DNA of 64,000 nucleotides from Tolypothrix sp. PCC 7910 (GCF_011769525.1 NZ_CP050440.1:4899501-4963500), one strand, 5' to 3'. Positions 1 through 9,417 are shown, counted from the stretch's first letter. The notes: generated from the sequence alone by a model not told the origin. Program-made: numbers and translations.

Positions 1-203
1 AGAAATGTATAAAAATTAATATAAGCTCCATAATATAGCAATCTCAGATATGTCATGAGCTAAAAATTATTACCACGAAACGCGTCGCGGAGGGGCTTTC
101 CACAGGGTAGTACAAGTTCGATGAAGTCGTTCCCCAAAGGGTAGAAATAAAATTTAGGTTTGCTGTATCTTATAATTTAAGTTTTGCCACTATATTTATA
201 ATT

Positions 204-245
204 AAAAAAATCAGGGTAAAAAGTATCTCTTACTCTTCACCCTGA
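204..245 (-). terminator. Rho-independent terminator after chlB
   Basis: On the minus strand an inverted repeat with outer arms TCAGGGT and ACCCTGA, extended inward by a second paired segment, is followed directly by seven T residues. It lies about 25 bases past the chlB stop codon, so it probably ends the chlB transcript. Confidence 0.75.
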
Positions 246-268
246 ATTTTCTAAATTCAACTATTCAA

Positions 269-1795
269 TTAAGCACCAACAGCTTCTTTCGCAGCATACA
301 GAACTTCAGAATTGATATCTTTAATGCCGCGATCGCGTGCAAATTTCTCGGTGTTGCGTTTCACTTTACCGCGCACAAATCCGGGGATTTTGTTGAGTTC
401 TGCTAAACCATCTTTTGTCCAATTCAAATCAGATTCGGCAGAAATTCCTTTGGTAATCACTTCTTTGGTATCATGTCCACCAAAGATTTCTAACAGATGA
501 TCTTCCATTCCTAAAGTAAAGGAATTGTAGATTAAATCTGTGACCTGATTTGTACCTTCGTAACCCAAGAATGGTTTGTAACCGATGGGGAAGTTTTGCA
601 CGTGGATAGGTGCAGCAATTACACCGCAGGGAATATTCAAGCGCTTACCAACATGGCGTTCCATTTGCGTACCGAAAATAGCGGAAGGTTCGACGCGGGC
701 GATCGCATCCCCAATTTCCCCGTGATCGTCGGTAATCAGAACTTCATCGCAATATTCACTGACTTGTTCACGGAACCAGTCTGCATCATATTTGCAGTAA
801 GTTCCCGCCCAAACAACGTGAATCCCCATTTCTCGTGACAAAATCTTAGTCATGGCGGCGGCGTGGGTGTTGTCACCAAACACGACGGCTTTTTTACCAG
901 TTAAGTTTTGACAGTCAATGGAACGGGAGAACCAAGCAGCTTGCGATACATACAGAGTTTGTTCGTTGATGAACTCTTCGTAATCTACATCCGCGCCTTG
1001 GGCGTTAATTACCTGCTGAATTTTGCGGATACAACGGGCAGTTTCTACAACACCCATTGGGGTAATATCTACGTAAGGAGTACCGAATTGTTCTTCCAGG
1101 TAACGCGCTGTTGTTAAACCGAGTTCGCGATAAGGTACTAGGTTAAACCAAGCTTGGGGCATCTTCTTCAATTCACTAACAGAAGCGCCTTCAGGAATCA
1201 CAGTGTTCACCTCAATTCCCAAATCAGCCATCAGCCTTTTGAGTTCGGTGCAATCATGCTGGTTGTGGAAACCCAGGGTAGAAATCCCGATGATATTGAC
1301 TGAGGGGTTTGCAGTTTTGCCTTCTGGTAGTTCGCCTTTTCTGCGGGCTTTCTCAATGTAGAATTGCACTATTTGTTGCAAAGTGCGATCGGCTGCTTGC
1401 AGTTCGTTATAGCGGTAGTGGTTCACATCCGCTAACATAACATCGCCTTTCGATTCTATTTGTGCCCGTTCTACAAAGTTGTGCAAGTCTTCTTGCAAAA
1501 TACTAGAAGTGCAGGTGGGAGTTAAAACAATTAAATCTGGGTGTTCCTCGGCATCTTTGCGGGTAATATTTTCTACTACCTTTTCTTGAGAACCACGTGC
1601 TAAAACGTTGCGATCTACAACACTGGCTGTTACCGGAGTAAAGTTCCTTTCCCGCGATAGCATGGAGCGCATGACATTAAAATAGTCATCGCCTAGTGGG
1701 GCGTGCATGATGGCATGGACATTCTTAAAAGAACTGGCAATTCGCAGCGTACCAATGTGCGCTGGCCCTGCATACATCCAGTAAGCCAATTTCAT
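269..1795 (-). CDS. chlB: Light-independent protochlorophyllide reductase subunit B (ChlB)
   Basis: ChlB is a subunit of the dark-operative protochlorophyllide oxidoreductase (ChlL/ChlN/ChlB), a nitrogenase-like enzyme that reduces ring D of protochlorophyllide to chlorophyllide without light. The 508-residue length is normal for the family, and the N-terminus ([15 protein letters not shown]) is typical. Asp36 in the HAPLGDD segment matches the residue known to ligate the shared 4Fe-4S cluster in the family. The segment VLTPTCTSS is also conserved. A purine-rich ribosome binding site (GGGAGAAAA) precedes the ATG. The gene stands alone here; chlL and chlN are not in the window. A hairpin terminator lies just downstream. 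Confidence 0.97.
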   Translation of the reverse strand: MKLAYWMYAGPAHIGTLRIASSFKNVHAIMHAPLGDDYFNVMRSMLSRERNFTPVTASVVDRNVLARGSQEKVVENITRKDAEEHPDLIVLTPTCTSSILQEDLHNFVERAQIESKGDVMLADVNHYRYNELQAADRTLQQIVQFYIEKARRKGELPEGKTANPSVNIIGISTLGFHNQHDCTELKRLMADLGIEVNTVIPEGASVSELKKMPQAWFNLVPYRELGLTTARYLEEQFGTPYVDITPMGVVETARCIRKIQQVINAQGADVDYEEFINEQTLYVSQAAWFSRSIDCQNLTGKKAVVFGDNTHAAAMTKILSREMGIHVVWAGTYCKYDADWFREQVSEYCDEVLITDDHGEIGDAIARVEPSAIFGTQMERHVGKRLNIPCGVIAAPIHVQNFPIGYKPFLGYEGTNQVTDLIYNSFTLGMEDHLLEIFGGHDTKEVITKGISAESDLNWTKDGLAELNKIPGFVRGKVKRNTEKFARDRGIKDINSEVLYAAKEAVGA

Positions 1796-2194
1796 CAGGT
1801 TTTCTCCCTTTTAAACTGAAATAACACAGAGTCCGTTAACAGATGGACTTATGATTGCTGGTTTTCTCATCGTTGTCTGATTGTCTCAAAACTTGTAGCC
1901 CACATAAAACGGGGAAATTATTAAGTTTCACGACAACTGCGATCGCCCAAACTCCTGTACCATCTGGGGTTTAGAGCCTAATTTAAACAATATTGATGTT
2001 GTTTAAGTGACATAAATCTTTATTTTCTGCAACCTTTCATTAAACATTAATTGTTCACTGATGACTGTTAACTGTTAACTGTCAATAAGCAACAATAAAA
2101 ATGCAATATTTTTTTACTTGAAAATTCCTTAAATCAATTACTAAATCTCCTAAAGCCTATAATTAAAAAACTGAACGCCCGCGAGATAACGACT
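1796..2194. other. Divergent intergenic region between chlB and a Uma2-type gene
   Basis: About 400 bases without a credible gene. It must hold the promoters of two divergent genes. A TATAAT at 2158-2163 is a plausible -10 box for the rightward gene, but I see no convincing -35 box. Near 2061-2085 the heptamer-like unit GTTAACT is repeated. Confidence 0.4.
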
Positions 2195-2899
2195 ATGCTG
2201 TCCCACAATCTCAAAAATGCGTTACCAAGCACAGATGAATTGCCTTGTAGCGACGATACGCCGGTGGATAACGAAGATCAGAATTTGTTGCCTAATATTC
2301 TCCTGTTTTTACTCAACTCGATATGGGCAACAAGGATGGATTGGTACTTTGGCGTAGATATGGGTGTTTATCACACCACAGGTATTAATCCTAGAGTACC
2401 AGTAGTGCCAGATGCATTTTTGAGTTTGGGAGTAGAAAGGAAAAAAGGCGGGAAATCACGCAAAAGTTACGCAGTTTGGGAAGAAAACGAAGTAGTTCCT
2501 ATCCTCACCTTAGAAATGGTATCGCATACGCCAGGGGGTGAATATGACGAAAAGATGGAGATATATACCAAACTGGGCGTATTGTACTACGTGATTTACA
2601 ATCCAGAATTTTGGCGACGCGACCAACATCAACCTTTTGAAGTGTATAAGTTGGTAGACGGTAAGTATCAATTGCAGATAGGTGAACCCTACTGGATGAG
2701 CGAAATCGGTTTAGGGATTGGCAGATATCAAGGTGTAGTTGCTGGCATTCCGCAAGAGTTATTGTCATGGTATGACGAAAAAGGCGATCGCTATTTAACC
2801 CCAGAAGAACAAGCACAGCAAGAACGACAACGCGCTGAACAATTAGCGCAGTACCTACGCTCAATTGGCGTTGATCCTGATAATCTACCTACTAGCTAA
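2195..2899 (+). CDS. Uma2 family (DUF820) PD-(D/E)XK endonuclease-like protein
   Basis: A 234-residue protein of the Uma2/DUF820 family, which is strongly expanded in filamentous cyanobacteria and has a restriction-endonuclease-like fold. The core is visible: an Asp in VPDAFLSLGV, then an acidic residue in LTLEMVSHTP, then Glu/Lys in GEYDEKMEIYTKLGV, followed by YYVIYNP. The C-terminus is charged and Gln-rich (EEQAQQERQRAEQLAQYL), as is usual for these proteins. Substrate and role are unknown for most members; links to mobile DNA have been suggested. It is transcribed away from chlB and converges on the amine oxidase gene 13 bases later. Confidence 0.85.
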   Translation: MLSHNLKNALPSTDELPCSDDTPVDNEDQNLLPNILLFLLNSIWATRMDWYFGVDMGVYHTTGINPRVPVVPDAFLSLGVERKKGGKSRKSYAVWEENEVVPILTLEMVSHTPGGEYDEKMEIYTKLGVLYYVIYNPEFWRRDQHQPFEVYKLVDGKYQLQIGEPYWMSEIGLGIGRYQGVVAGIPQELLSWYDEKGDRYLTPEEQAQQERQRAEQLAQYLRSIGVDPDNLPTS

Positions 2900-2912
2900 T
2901 ATTAAGCGATCG

Positions 2913-4907
2913 CTATTTAACAGATATTGGTTCAGGTAAATTAATCGCAGGATTACGGCTAAAGAATCCTCTAGGGGCAAGTTTAAAGCTAACTCGGTGC
3001 GTTGGCATCACAGGCCAATCTTCAGGGCGGGGAATATGGGTAACGCCCATTGTGTACCAAAGTACTATATCTTCACCAGTTAAAGGTTCATCATTGGCAA
3101 TATATTGAGGTAAACCTTTTCCTGGTTGAGTTTGATTAGGATAATCACCCCCAGCGTAGAGTTCATTTGGCTGATATTTTGTCACCCAAACATGATGTGT
3201 CGCAAAGCCAGCTTTTTCTCGAATCTTAGAACCTTCTACAGGGAAGAATACTGTATTAGCGCCTGGCATGAGCATATATGCTGGTGGAGTTCCTAAAGTA
3301 TTTTGGCGATTAGCGTTAGCAATCATCCATTCTCGGCTGTGTTTCATATCCAAATCGCGCACAGCAGCTTTTTCTGTAGTTAAGGGAGTATCTGTAACTG
3401 CGATCGCATTTCCTAGAGAATTATGATTATCCAACGGTAAGGCTTGCACATTCATTTCCATCACAGAATTAGCCTGTCCGTCTACATCCATATCTAGACG
3501 GTAGTTGAAGAAGTGTTGATGATTTACTCCAAAAATATTCTTGGCTAGCAGCCTTCCATAGGAATTATCTTCAGACTGTTTTTCCGCTGCTGTCCCTTGT
3601 ACTAAAACAATTCCCGTTAAATCATTCTCAATTTCTAAACTGCCATCTTGGTGAAAAATCCAATTCAGGCTGTAATCATAATTATCCACTGCTGCCGTCA
3701 TAGTCAGCACTAGTTCGCGATTACGACGGACATAATTTTTCTGGGTATTGTACTCATAATGTTTCCACAACATCCCATTATCTCGTTCATAAATACCAAT
3801 TACCTTTGGCATTTCGTAAGGTTCTCCCTGTTCGTTAGCCATTACCGCATTCAGCAATAAGCCATTTTCGGGAATATCTTTACCTAACTCCATTGAAGTT
3901 GCGAGAGAACCAAAGTTATATTCCCCCACATCAAAAGCATTTCTAAATGCCCAGTTAAAATTAGGATGACCATAAGGAACTACCATTTCTGATAGGCTAG
4001 CGCGGTATAAAACTGGGCGAATTTTTTCCCCGTCGTCATAAGTTACTTGGTAAAGAACTAACCCACTACGAGGATGCATCAAATAGCGAAAATTCCAACT
4101 TTGCCAGCTAATTGTATTACCGCGAATGCGGAAACTAGTACCTTGAGGTTGGAGAATTTTTAATAATTTTGGTGGTGACAGTAATTTACCTAAAGATTGG
4201 ATATCGTAATTCCAATTTTGTTGAGAGAAAGGTACAACCCCATTATCTATAAAACTATCGATTTTACCTGCGTTTAAATCAACAGTAGCTAGAACACCTT
4301 CAATTGGACTAGCAAAATAGTTCCAATGTTTACCTTTGTAGTAAGATAAAGCACGACAAAGACGCTTACCTTTAGCAGTTTCGATATCAGTTAAAATCCC
4401 TGATGCCCAGCAATTAATTTTAACTTTTTCAAAATCTGTAATTCCCCGTTTTTTCATTGCTGCTTGCCATTGGGGGTCAGATTGTACAATTTCTCGTGCT
4501 AAATCATATTCGGGGTTGATTAATGCAGGTTGGGCGTTAGGTATTTGCTTCCAAGAACTCAATGTTTGAGTTTTTATATCAACTACAGCTTCATAGGTTT
4601 GATTTGTTTTTCTCTCATACACTACCAAAAAAGCTTGACGTTGAAAAGATTTAGCTGGTGTAAAATTAATAACTTTTTTTTTATCGGGTTCTTGCAAAGT
4701 TATTAAAGGAAATACAGCTTTGTCAGTAAGATTTTTATCTTTCTTCACCACCGAAACTGCTGTATTAATTTCTGCTGATGTTAACGCTGTTAAAGGATGG
4801 GAAATCGCAGGTGGTTGTGCAAATAACATTTCCCTAGAACCTAAAGCGCCAACAATAAAAATAATAATGGCAATAGCTAAACTAAAGAACCGTAACTTCT
4901 TAATCAT
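2913..4907 (-). CDS. Copper-containing primary amine oxidase
   Basis: A 664-residue copper/topaquinone amine oxidase, which oxidises primary amines to aldehydes with release of ammonia and hydrogen peroxide. The N-terminal hydrophobic stretch (residues about 7-30, ending near MLFAQ) suggests export to the periplasm. The topaquinone precursor is Tyr410 in VDNYDYSLNW. Asp326 in NAFDVGEYNFG matches the catalytic base. Copper ligands are His463 and His465 (NHQHFFNYR) and a His in the HHVWVTKY segment near 571. It is somewhat compact but has every catalytic element, so it is probably active. It is monocistronic, and the substrate cannot be read from sequence. Confidence 0.92.
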   Translation of the reverse strand: MIKKLRFFSLAIAIIIFIVGALGSREMLFAQPPAISHPLTALTSAEINTAVSVVKKDKNLTDKAVFPLITLQEPDKKKVINFTPAKSFQRQAFLVVYERKTNQTYEAVVDIKTQTLSSWKQIPNAQPALINPEYDLAREIVQSDPQWQAAMKKRGITDFEKVKINCWASGILTDIETAKGKRLCRALSYYKGKHWNYFASPIEGVLATVDLNAGKIDSFIDNGVVPFSQQNWNYDIQSLGKLLSPPKLLKILQPQGTSFRIRGNTISWQSWNFRYLMHPRSGLVLYQVTYDDGEKIRPVLYRASLSEMVVPYGHPNFNWAFRNAFDVGEYNFGSLATSMELGKDIPENGLLLNAVMANEQGEPYEMPKVIGIYERDNGMLWKHYEYNTQKNYVRRNRELVLTMTAAVDNYDYSLNWIFHQDGSLEIENDLTGIVLVQGTAAEKQSEDNSYGRLLAKNIFGVNHQHFFNYRLDMDVDGQANSVMEMNVQALPLDNHNSLGNAIAVTDTPLTTEKAAVRDLDMKHSREWMIANANRQNTLGTPPAYMLMPGANTVFFPVEGSKIREKAGFATHHVWVTKYQPNELYAGGDYPNQTQPGKGLPQYIANDEPLTGEDIVLWYTMGVTHIPRPEDWPVMPTHRVSFKLAPRGFFSRNPAINLPEPISVK

Positions 4908-5009
4908 TCTTTAGATATTTGCACGAATGTATAGCTATCTATATTCCTAGGTTGTGTTGATAAACAGAATAGATTTATTTGAATTTGCAAAATGTAATCA
5001 AAAATTCAA

Positions 5010-5037
5010 GGTGCGTTAGCCTACGGCGTAACACACC
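5010..5037. repeat. Dispersed hairpin repeat (GGTGCGTTA / TAACACACC)
   Basis: An imperfect inverted repeat, GGTGCGTTAGCC facing GGCGTAACACACC, of a kind common between genes in Nostocales. A second repeat-like string with GCGTAGCGGCTTCCCGC follows at about 5052-5077. Confidence 0.5.
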
Positions 5038-5095
5038 CTATCTCTGAATTACGTAGACGCGTAGCGGCTTCCCGCACGGGATTACGCATTACCAA

Positions 5096-6472
5096 TTACC
5101 AAGGGTATGGCGCATAATCTTTGAGAAAATGACCATATAAAGGTTCAGCAGAATTTTCTATACCTTGGACAATTGGATCGTAAATTCGTGCCATCCCATC
5201 AATAACATCTAGGGGTGTATGAAAACCTCTAGTTTGTTGTAAATGGGTTTTCTTTGGATGAGGATTTTCGTTAGTAATCCAACCTGTATCTACACTATTC
5301 ATAAAAATGCGATCGCGCGCATAATCTGCTGCTGATGTGCGCGTCATCATATTTAATGCAGCTTTTGCCATGTTGGTATGGGGATGATATACCGTTTTAT
5401 CTTTGCGATTGAATTGCCCTTCCATTGCTGATACATTAATAATGAATCGTCGCTCAAAAGGCGATCGCATTAGCAAAGGTTTGAGTTGACTGTTTAAAAT
5501 AAAGGGTGCGATCGCATTCACTAATTGCACCTCTAACATTTCTACTGTACTGATTTCATTCAGCTTCAATACCCAACTATTAATCGGACGCAAATCTACT
5601 TGTTCTCCGTCTGCGTCAAATGTATTGGCTGGGAAATATTCGCTGCTGTTAGCTAAATAATCTTTGTAGTATGGTTGAGTTTCTAATAATGGCGAACCGA
5701 CAGCATTATATTTAATTAAACCCTGTGCTTGCTCTGCTAGAATTTCTCTTGGGTTTTCTTCCTCCGCCAAAAGATGCTGATAGAAAGCTAGGGGACGTTT
5801 AATTGTTTGTGCAGCGTTATTAATAATAATATCGAGTGCAGATTCCGTATCTAGAAGATGACGCGCAAACGCTTCCACCGCCGGAATGTAGCGTAAATCT
5901 AAGCCATATATTTCCAACTGCGATCGCCATTGGCTAAAATCAGGTTCCGCACTAAAGCGACGTACAGTATCATGAGGAAATCTGGTGGTCAAAATTACTC
6001 TTGCACCATCGTGCAGCATTCGTAATGCAACTTGATAGCCAATTTTGATCCGCCCGCCTGTAATTAATGCTACTCGTCCAGTTAAATCGGTGCTTTGGTT
6101 GCGCTTGTCATAATTCAATTCAGCGCAACTTGGACATAGCATATGGTAAAAAAAGTGCAGATCAAAATAAGCCTTCTTGCACACATAACAAGTTGCTGAT
6201 TTTTTGAGCTTCGCTGAAACAGCAGCATTTGACAAAGCCGCTGCTGGCTGATGCTGGATTTGATTTTTCAACATCACAGTCATCGCCTTTAGCTGTTTAT
6301 CTTCAGCCTCTTGACTTTGTCGAATTGCACGACGTACTTCTTTTCTGCTGTTTTTGTAGATTTTAGCAATCAGACTGTGGAAGCGTTCATCAGAATTGAT
6401 GAGTGCTGAATCTTCGGATATCTGCTGCAAAACCTGCAGACAAATTTGCCATTCCTGCTGTGGAATCTGCAT
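5096..6472 (-). CDS. Zinc-ribbon-bearing SDR-family protein without the usual catalytic Tyr
   Basis: The ATG at 6472 (MQIPQQEW, 458 residues) is preferred because it has a good ribosome binding site (GGGGGAGAAA); the longer reading runs into intergenic STRR repeats. Residues 1-90 are helical and charged. A zinc-ribbon-like CxxC-x14-CxxC follows at Cys95, 98, 113 and 116. From about residue 131 there is a short-chain dehydrogenase/reductase Rossmann domain with TGGRIKIG (138-145) and NNAAQ (218-222). The active-site Ser is likely Ser348 (INVSAM). In the YxxxK position the sequence is TNMAK: Lys370 is present but Thr366 replaces Tyr. It may act by a different mechanism or bind a nucleotide without redox chemistry. 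Physiological role unknown. Confidence 0.75.
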   Translation of the reverse strand: MQIPQQEWQICLQVLQQISEDSALINSDERFHSLIAKIYKNSRKEVRRAIRQSQEAEDKQLKAMTVMLKNQIQHQPAAALSNAAVSAKLKKSATCYVCKKAYFDLHFFYHMLCPSCAELNYDKRNQSTDLTGRVALITGGRIKIGYQVALRMLHDGARVILTTRFPHDTVRRFSAEPDFSQWRSQLEIYGLDLRYIPAVEAFARHLLDTESALDIIINNAAQTIKRPLAFYQHLLAEEENPREILAEQAQGLIKYNAVGSPLLETQPYYKDYLANSSEYFPANTFDADGEQVDLRPINSWVLKLNEISTVEMLEVQLVNAIAPFILNSQLKPLLMRSPFERRFIINVSAMEGQFNRKDKTVYHPHTNMAKAALNMMTRTSAADYARDRIFMNSVDTGWITNENPHPKKTHLQQTRGFHTPLDVIDGMARIYDPIVQGIENSAEPLYGHFLKDYAPYPW

Positions 6473-6560
6473 TTTCTCCCCCTCACTCCTGGGAAAGTTC
6501 AGTAGTGCTGAGTCGCAAGTGCTTGCGCTACTACTTGTGTAATACAATGTAGTATAGCAT

Positions 6561-6592
6561 TGGGGATTGGTAATGGGTAATGGGTAATGGGA
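6561..6592. repeat. STRR heptamer-type repeats
   Basis: Short degenerate tandem units built on GGGGATTGGTAATGGGTAAT. This is intergenic filler typical of heterocystous cyanobacteria. Confidence 0.7.
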
Positions 6593-6623
6593 AAACAAAT
6601 ACCCAACACCCAAAACCAACTAC

Positions 6624-7148
6624 TTATGCAGAAACCAAACGGCGCAAAGATTCCGCACGACGTTTAGCAGTAGAATTATTGGGCGCAAATTTGAGGGCTT
6701 CTTCGTAGGTTTGTAGTGCTTGTGTAGTTAATTTTTTCTGCTCATAAGCATGGGCGAGATTATTGAGTGCTGTAACATAATCAGGTTTCAATTTCAGGGC
6801 TTCTTTGTATTGCCGAATTGCTAAATCATACTGCTCTTGGGCAAAGTAAGCATACCCTAGCCCATTGTAGATAGGAGCAACAGCTTCTTCTCCTTCTTCT
6901 TCCGCTGCTTTGAGGGCTTTTTGGAAAAGAGCGATCGCTTGGGAGTAGACTTTCTTTTGAGAATAAATACTCCCTAACTCGTAATATTCTTGAGTAGTAC
7001 CTTTATCTTTACTCAACTTGTTTTTTAAGCGAGACAAGGAACTTTCAATCTTACGAGTTTTGAAAATTTGCTGGAAAACACTCACGACGGCAAATGTGAG
7101 TATAACTACGAAAATCGCGAGATAAACAACCGCTAGACTGTTATCCAT
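6624..7148 (-). CDS. ycf37: Ycf37-like TPR membrane protein
   Basis: A 174-residue protein with one N-terminal transmembrane helix (about residues 7-27) followed by three tetratricopeptide repeats (YYELGSIYSQKK..., IYNGLGYAYFAQ..., VTALNNLAHAYEQ...). Length, a single N-terminal anchor and three TPRs match Ycf37, a thylakoid protein implicated in photosystem I assembly or stability in cyanobacteria and some plastids. The call rests on architecture and general resemblance, so another small TPR protein is possible. It lies 150 bases upstream of the SDR gene on the same strand. Confidence 0.65.
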   Translation of the reverse strand: MDNSLAVVYLAIFVVILTFAVVSVFQQIFKTRKIESSLSRLKNKLSKDKGTTQEYYELGSIYSQKKVYSQAIALFQKALKAAEEEGEEAVAPIYNGLGYAYFAQEQYDLAIRQYKEALKLKPDYVTALNNLAHAYEQKKLTTQALQTYEEALKFAPNNSTAKRRAESLRRLVSA

Positions 7149-7200
7149 TGTCTTGAAATACGAGATTATAAAGAGTCTTCTTATTTATTATCAGCTGCAA

Positions 7201-7337
7201 GGGGACTGGGATTGGGGATTGGGGATTGGGGACTAGGGATTGGGGAACTCGGGGCCCCCTCTGGGGATAAGGGGTAATGGGGATTGGGGACTGGGGAAGA
7301 AAATCTGATTACCAATTACCAATTACCCATTACCCAA
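7201..7337. repeat. STRR tandem repeats
   Basis: Runs of GGGGATTGGGGACT units followed by the complementary-looking ATTACCAATTACC units. Together the two halves could form a long imperfect hairpin between the substrate-binding protein gene and the Ycf37-like gene. Confidence 0.75.
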
Positions 7338-7359
7338 TGACAAATGACAAATGACAAAA

Positions 7360-8166
7360 TTATGGTAACCCCCAATATTGAGCGCGTTGCTTGAGCCAAC
7401 CTTCGTCTATATAACGTGCGATCGCGCCATTTACCTGTAGTCTTAAATCATCGTATTGCAAGCCTTTGGGCATGACTACAGATAAAGGTGCTGTAGATAG
7501 TTTGGTTGGCAGTAATCGATACTGGGGATATTGTTGCACCCAACCACTCAAAACGCTAGCATCGGCGGCAAAGGCTGTTACAGCATTGCTTTCTATTTTT
7601 TCTCTCGCTTCTTCATAGGACTTTACTCCTACTAACTCAACATTCGGTACATAGTACCTAACATCGGCAATTGTCGTGGAGTTATTGAGTACAGCGACTT
7701 TGCTTTTTGCTAAATCATTGATTCTCTGTATTTCAGTATCCTTTACTACTATATAACTACCATCAAAGTAGTAAGGAACACTGAAACTTACTAAGCGAGA
7801 ACGTGACTCTGTTGCTGTTACCCGCGCAATGGCAAAGTCAACTTGATTGTTAAATACTACAGATAAGCGATCGCGATTGGCTACTGGTTGTAACTTCACA
7901 GCGTTTGCTTTACCTAGCAAGTCACTTGCCAAACGCTGTGCTAAGTCAATTTCCAAGCCTTGCAAATTACCCTTAGTATCTCTAAATCCCAAGGGACGCA
8001 AGTTATCTTTGACAGCAATAGTGAAATAGCCTCGCCGCTGAATTTCCGGCATTTGGGCGGCGGATGCAATTGGTACTGTCCCCAAAAAGCAAAAACAAAC
8101 AATTAATAAAAAGGATAAAGAGTAAAGGATAAAGGATGAAAACCAGTATTGCTGCAAGACACGCAT
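7360..8166 (-). CDS. Periplasmic solute-binding protein, family 3 (amino-acid type)
   Basis: I start this at the ATG at 8166 (MRVLQQYWFSSF, 268 residues), which gives a clean signal peptide (FILYSLSFLLIVCFCFLGTVPIASA). The longer reading adds non-conserved residues from a repeat-like sequence. The mature protein is a bacterial extracellular solute-binding protein of family 3: RGYFTIAVKDNLRPLGF, then GNLQGLEIDLAQRLA, then VDFAIARVTATESRS. Members capture amino acids or similar small molecules for ABC transporters or signalling receptors. No permease or ATPase gene is adjacent, so its partner lies elsewhere. The ligand is unknown. Confidence 0.85.
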   Translation of the reverse strand: MRVLQQYWFSSFILYSLSFLLIVCFCFLGTVPIASAAQMPEIQRRGYFTIAVKDNLRPLGFRDTKGNLQGLEIDLAQRLASDLLGKANAVKLQPVANRDRLSVVFNNQVDFAIARVTATESRSRLVSFSVPYYFDGSYIVVKDTEIQRINDLAKSKVAVLNNSTTIADVRYYVPNVELVGVKSYEEAREKIESNAVTAFAADASVLSGWVQQYPQYRLLPTKLSTAPLSVVMPKGLQYDDLRLQVNGAIARYIDEGWLKQRAQYWGLP

Positions 8167-8253
8167 TCTGTGTAGTACGGTGTCTTTGTCCCAGCCCCCC
8201 AATTTATTGGGGTATACTTCAGCCTTCATACTTTATACTTCATCCTTAATCCT

Positions 8254-8613
8254 TTATGCTTTAGCTTGGCTAGCAGCTAATTCAGCAATTTTGCCAAAGC
8301 TAGCTGGATCGACAACTGCTAATTGTGCCAACATTTTGCGATTGAGTTGGATATCGGCTTTTTTGAGATTGCCGATGAGCTTGCTATAGCTTAAACCATG
8401 TACCCTTGCAGCAGCGTTAATGCGGGCGATCCAAAGGCGACGGAAATCGCGCTTTTTCTTTTTGCGATCGCGATAAGCACTCCGCAGTGCTTTCATTACC
8501 TGTTGATTAGCGGTTCTAAACAGAGTTGAGTGGGAACCGCGAAAACCTTTAGCTATTTTGAGAATTTTATTGCGGCGTTTACGAGCTACGTTACCGCGTT
8601 TTACCCGTGTCAT
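8254..8613 (-). CDS. rplT: 50S ribosomal protein L20
   Basis: A 119-residue L20, a primary rRNA-binding protein needed early in 50S assembly. The Arg/Lys-rich N-terminus ([18 protein letters not shown]) and core ([28 protein letters not shown]) are diagnostic. It lies 21 bases downstream of rpmI on the same strand. infC, often upstream of this pair in other bacteria, is not next to it. Confidence 0.98.
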   Translation of the reverse strand: MTRVKRGNVARKRRNKILKIAKGFRGSHSTLFRTANQQVMKALRSAYRDRKKKKRDFRRLWIARINAAARVHGLSYSKLIGNLKKADIQLNRKMLAQLAVVDPASFGKIAELAASQAKA

Positions 8614-8634
8614 AACTTAATTTTCCTGAAGGAC

Positions 8635-8832
8635 TTACAAATAGGGGAGCATCAAACGTACATTATCTTCGTCACGTTCATGTACAAGTCCAGACTTGGA
8701 CATACTACGCTTCTTATCTGAACTTTTATGCTCTAGAAGGTGGTTTTTATAAGCTTTGCGACGAACGATTTTACCTGTACCGGTGGCACGGAATCGCTTT
8801 GCCGCTGCTTTACGAGTCTTGAGTTTAGGCAT
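8635..8832 (-). CDS. rpmI: 50S ribosomal protein L35
   Basis: A 65-residue L35 beginning [14 protein letters not shown] at the ATG at 8832; the in-frame upstream extension is not conserved-looking. It forms an rpmI-rplT operon. In many bacteria L20 represses this operon through the mRNA leader. The roughly 300 bases upstream contain a perfect palindrome but nothing I can identify as an L20 mimic. Confidence 0.97.
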   Translation of the reverse strand: MPKLKTRKAAAKRFRATGTGKIVRRKAYKNHLLEHKSSDKKRSMSKSGLVHERDEDNVRLMLPYL

Positions 8833-8914
8833 GGTTTGGCTTTGATCGACACAATCTATCATTATATACTAAGCCAATCAGATTGCATGACCAAAAAATC
8901 ACCCCAGAATGCGA

Positions 8915-8939
8915 ATAGATCTGCCATTGGCAGATCTAT
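8915..8939. repeat. Perfect 25-bp palindrome upstream of rpmI
   Basis: ATAGATCTGCCA and TGGCAGATCTAT are exact inverted repeats around a single central T, about 80 bases upstream of the rpmI start. It could be an operator or a strong RNA hairpin in the leader of rpmI-rplT. Confidence 0.5.
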
Positions 8940-8942
8940 ATA

Positions 8943-9038
8943 GTTTATACAGGTAAAGCCTGCGATAGTTTTAAGGGCGGTAATACTTGTTGGTTACTAG
9001 AAGAAGGACAAGAAAAAACTTTAACCCTTTTCAATTAA
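8943..9038 (+). pseudogene. Possible coding remnant without start codon
   Basis: An open stretch back to 8919 reads VYTGKACDSFKGGNTCW and ends EKTLTLFN before a TAA. Its composition looks protein-like, but there is no start codon and I do not recognise the family. It may be the decayed tail of a gene or chance. Confidence 0.2.
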
Positions 9039-9150
9039 CCTTTACTCAAAACCAAGGCACCAGTTCAAAACACTATTCATTCTAGTCTTAATCTTGTTTG
9101 GATATTTCCCCTTATCTTTTATTTATATTTAATTGCATAATCTGCTCTAT

Positions 9151-9417
9151 CTAATAGAATTTGTAACGGGCTGAACCATTGGGATCGTACCAATAATCAG
9201 CTATAGAATTGGTTGTATATGAAGATGAATTCCATTGTTCACCAACTAGAACATACTCTGTTATTTTAAATGTTCCATCCTCTTGTGTTTCAATTTCACA
9301 TTCATTTCCTGCTGGGTTATACCAGCCGCAACCACCTACGCAACTTGCAAGTTCTTCATCACTTAATTCTGCAATTAAAGAGTCTATTTCTCTGACATTT
9401 TCTGCTATTTCTTTCAT
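9151..9417 (-). CDS. Orphan double-glycine leader peptide (RiPP/bacteriocin-like precursor)
   Basis: An 88-residue peptide whose first part is acidic and helical and ends LSDEELASCVGG, the classic double-glycine leader motif cut by C39-type peptidase/ABC exporters (Nif11-like, lanthipeptide and bacteriocin precursors). The putative core, starting after Gly29, is CGWYNPAGNECEIET and then a Thr/Ser/Asn/Tyr-rich tail of about 45 residues. Known precursors of this kind may be modified or exported unmodified. No modifying enzyme, protease or transporter gene is adjacent, so maturation would have to come from elsewhere. The core is long for a RiPP and could instead be a small secreted protein. Confidence 0.65.
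   Translation of the reverse strand: MKEIAENVREIDSLIAELSDEELASCVGGCGWYNPAGNECEIETQEDGTFKITEYVLVGEQWNSSSYTTNSIADYWYDPNGSARYKFY

Noticed and set aside
7360-8229. Longer start for the solute-binding protein at 8229
   Set aside because: The extra 21 residues precede and spoil the signal peptide and come from a repeat-like stretch; ATG 8166 fits better.
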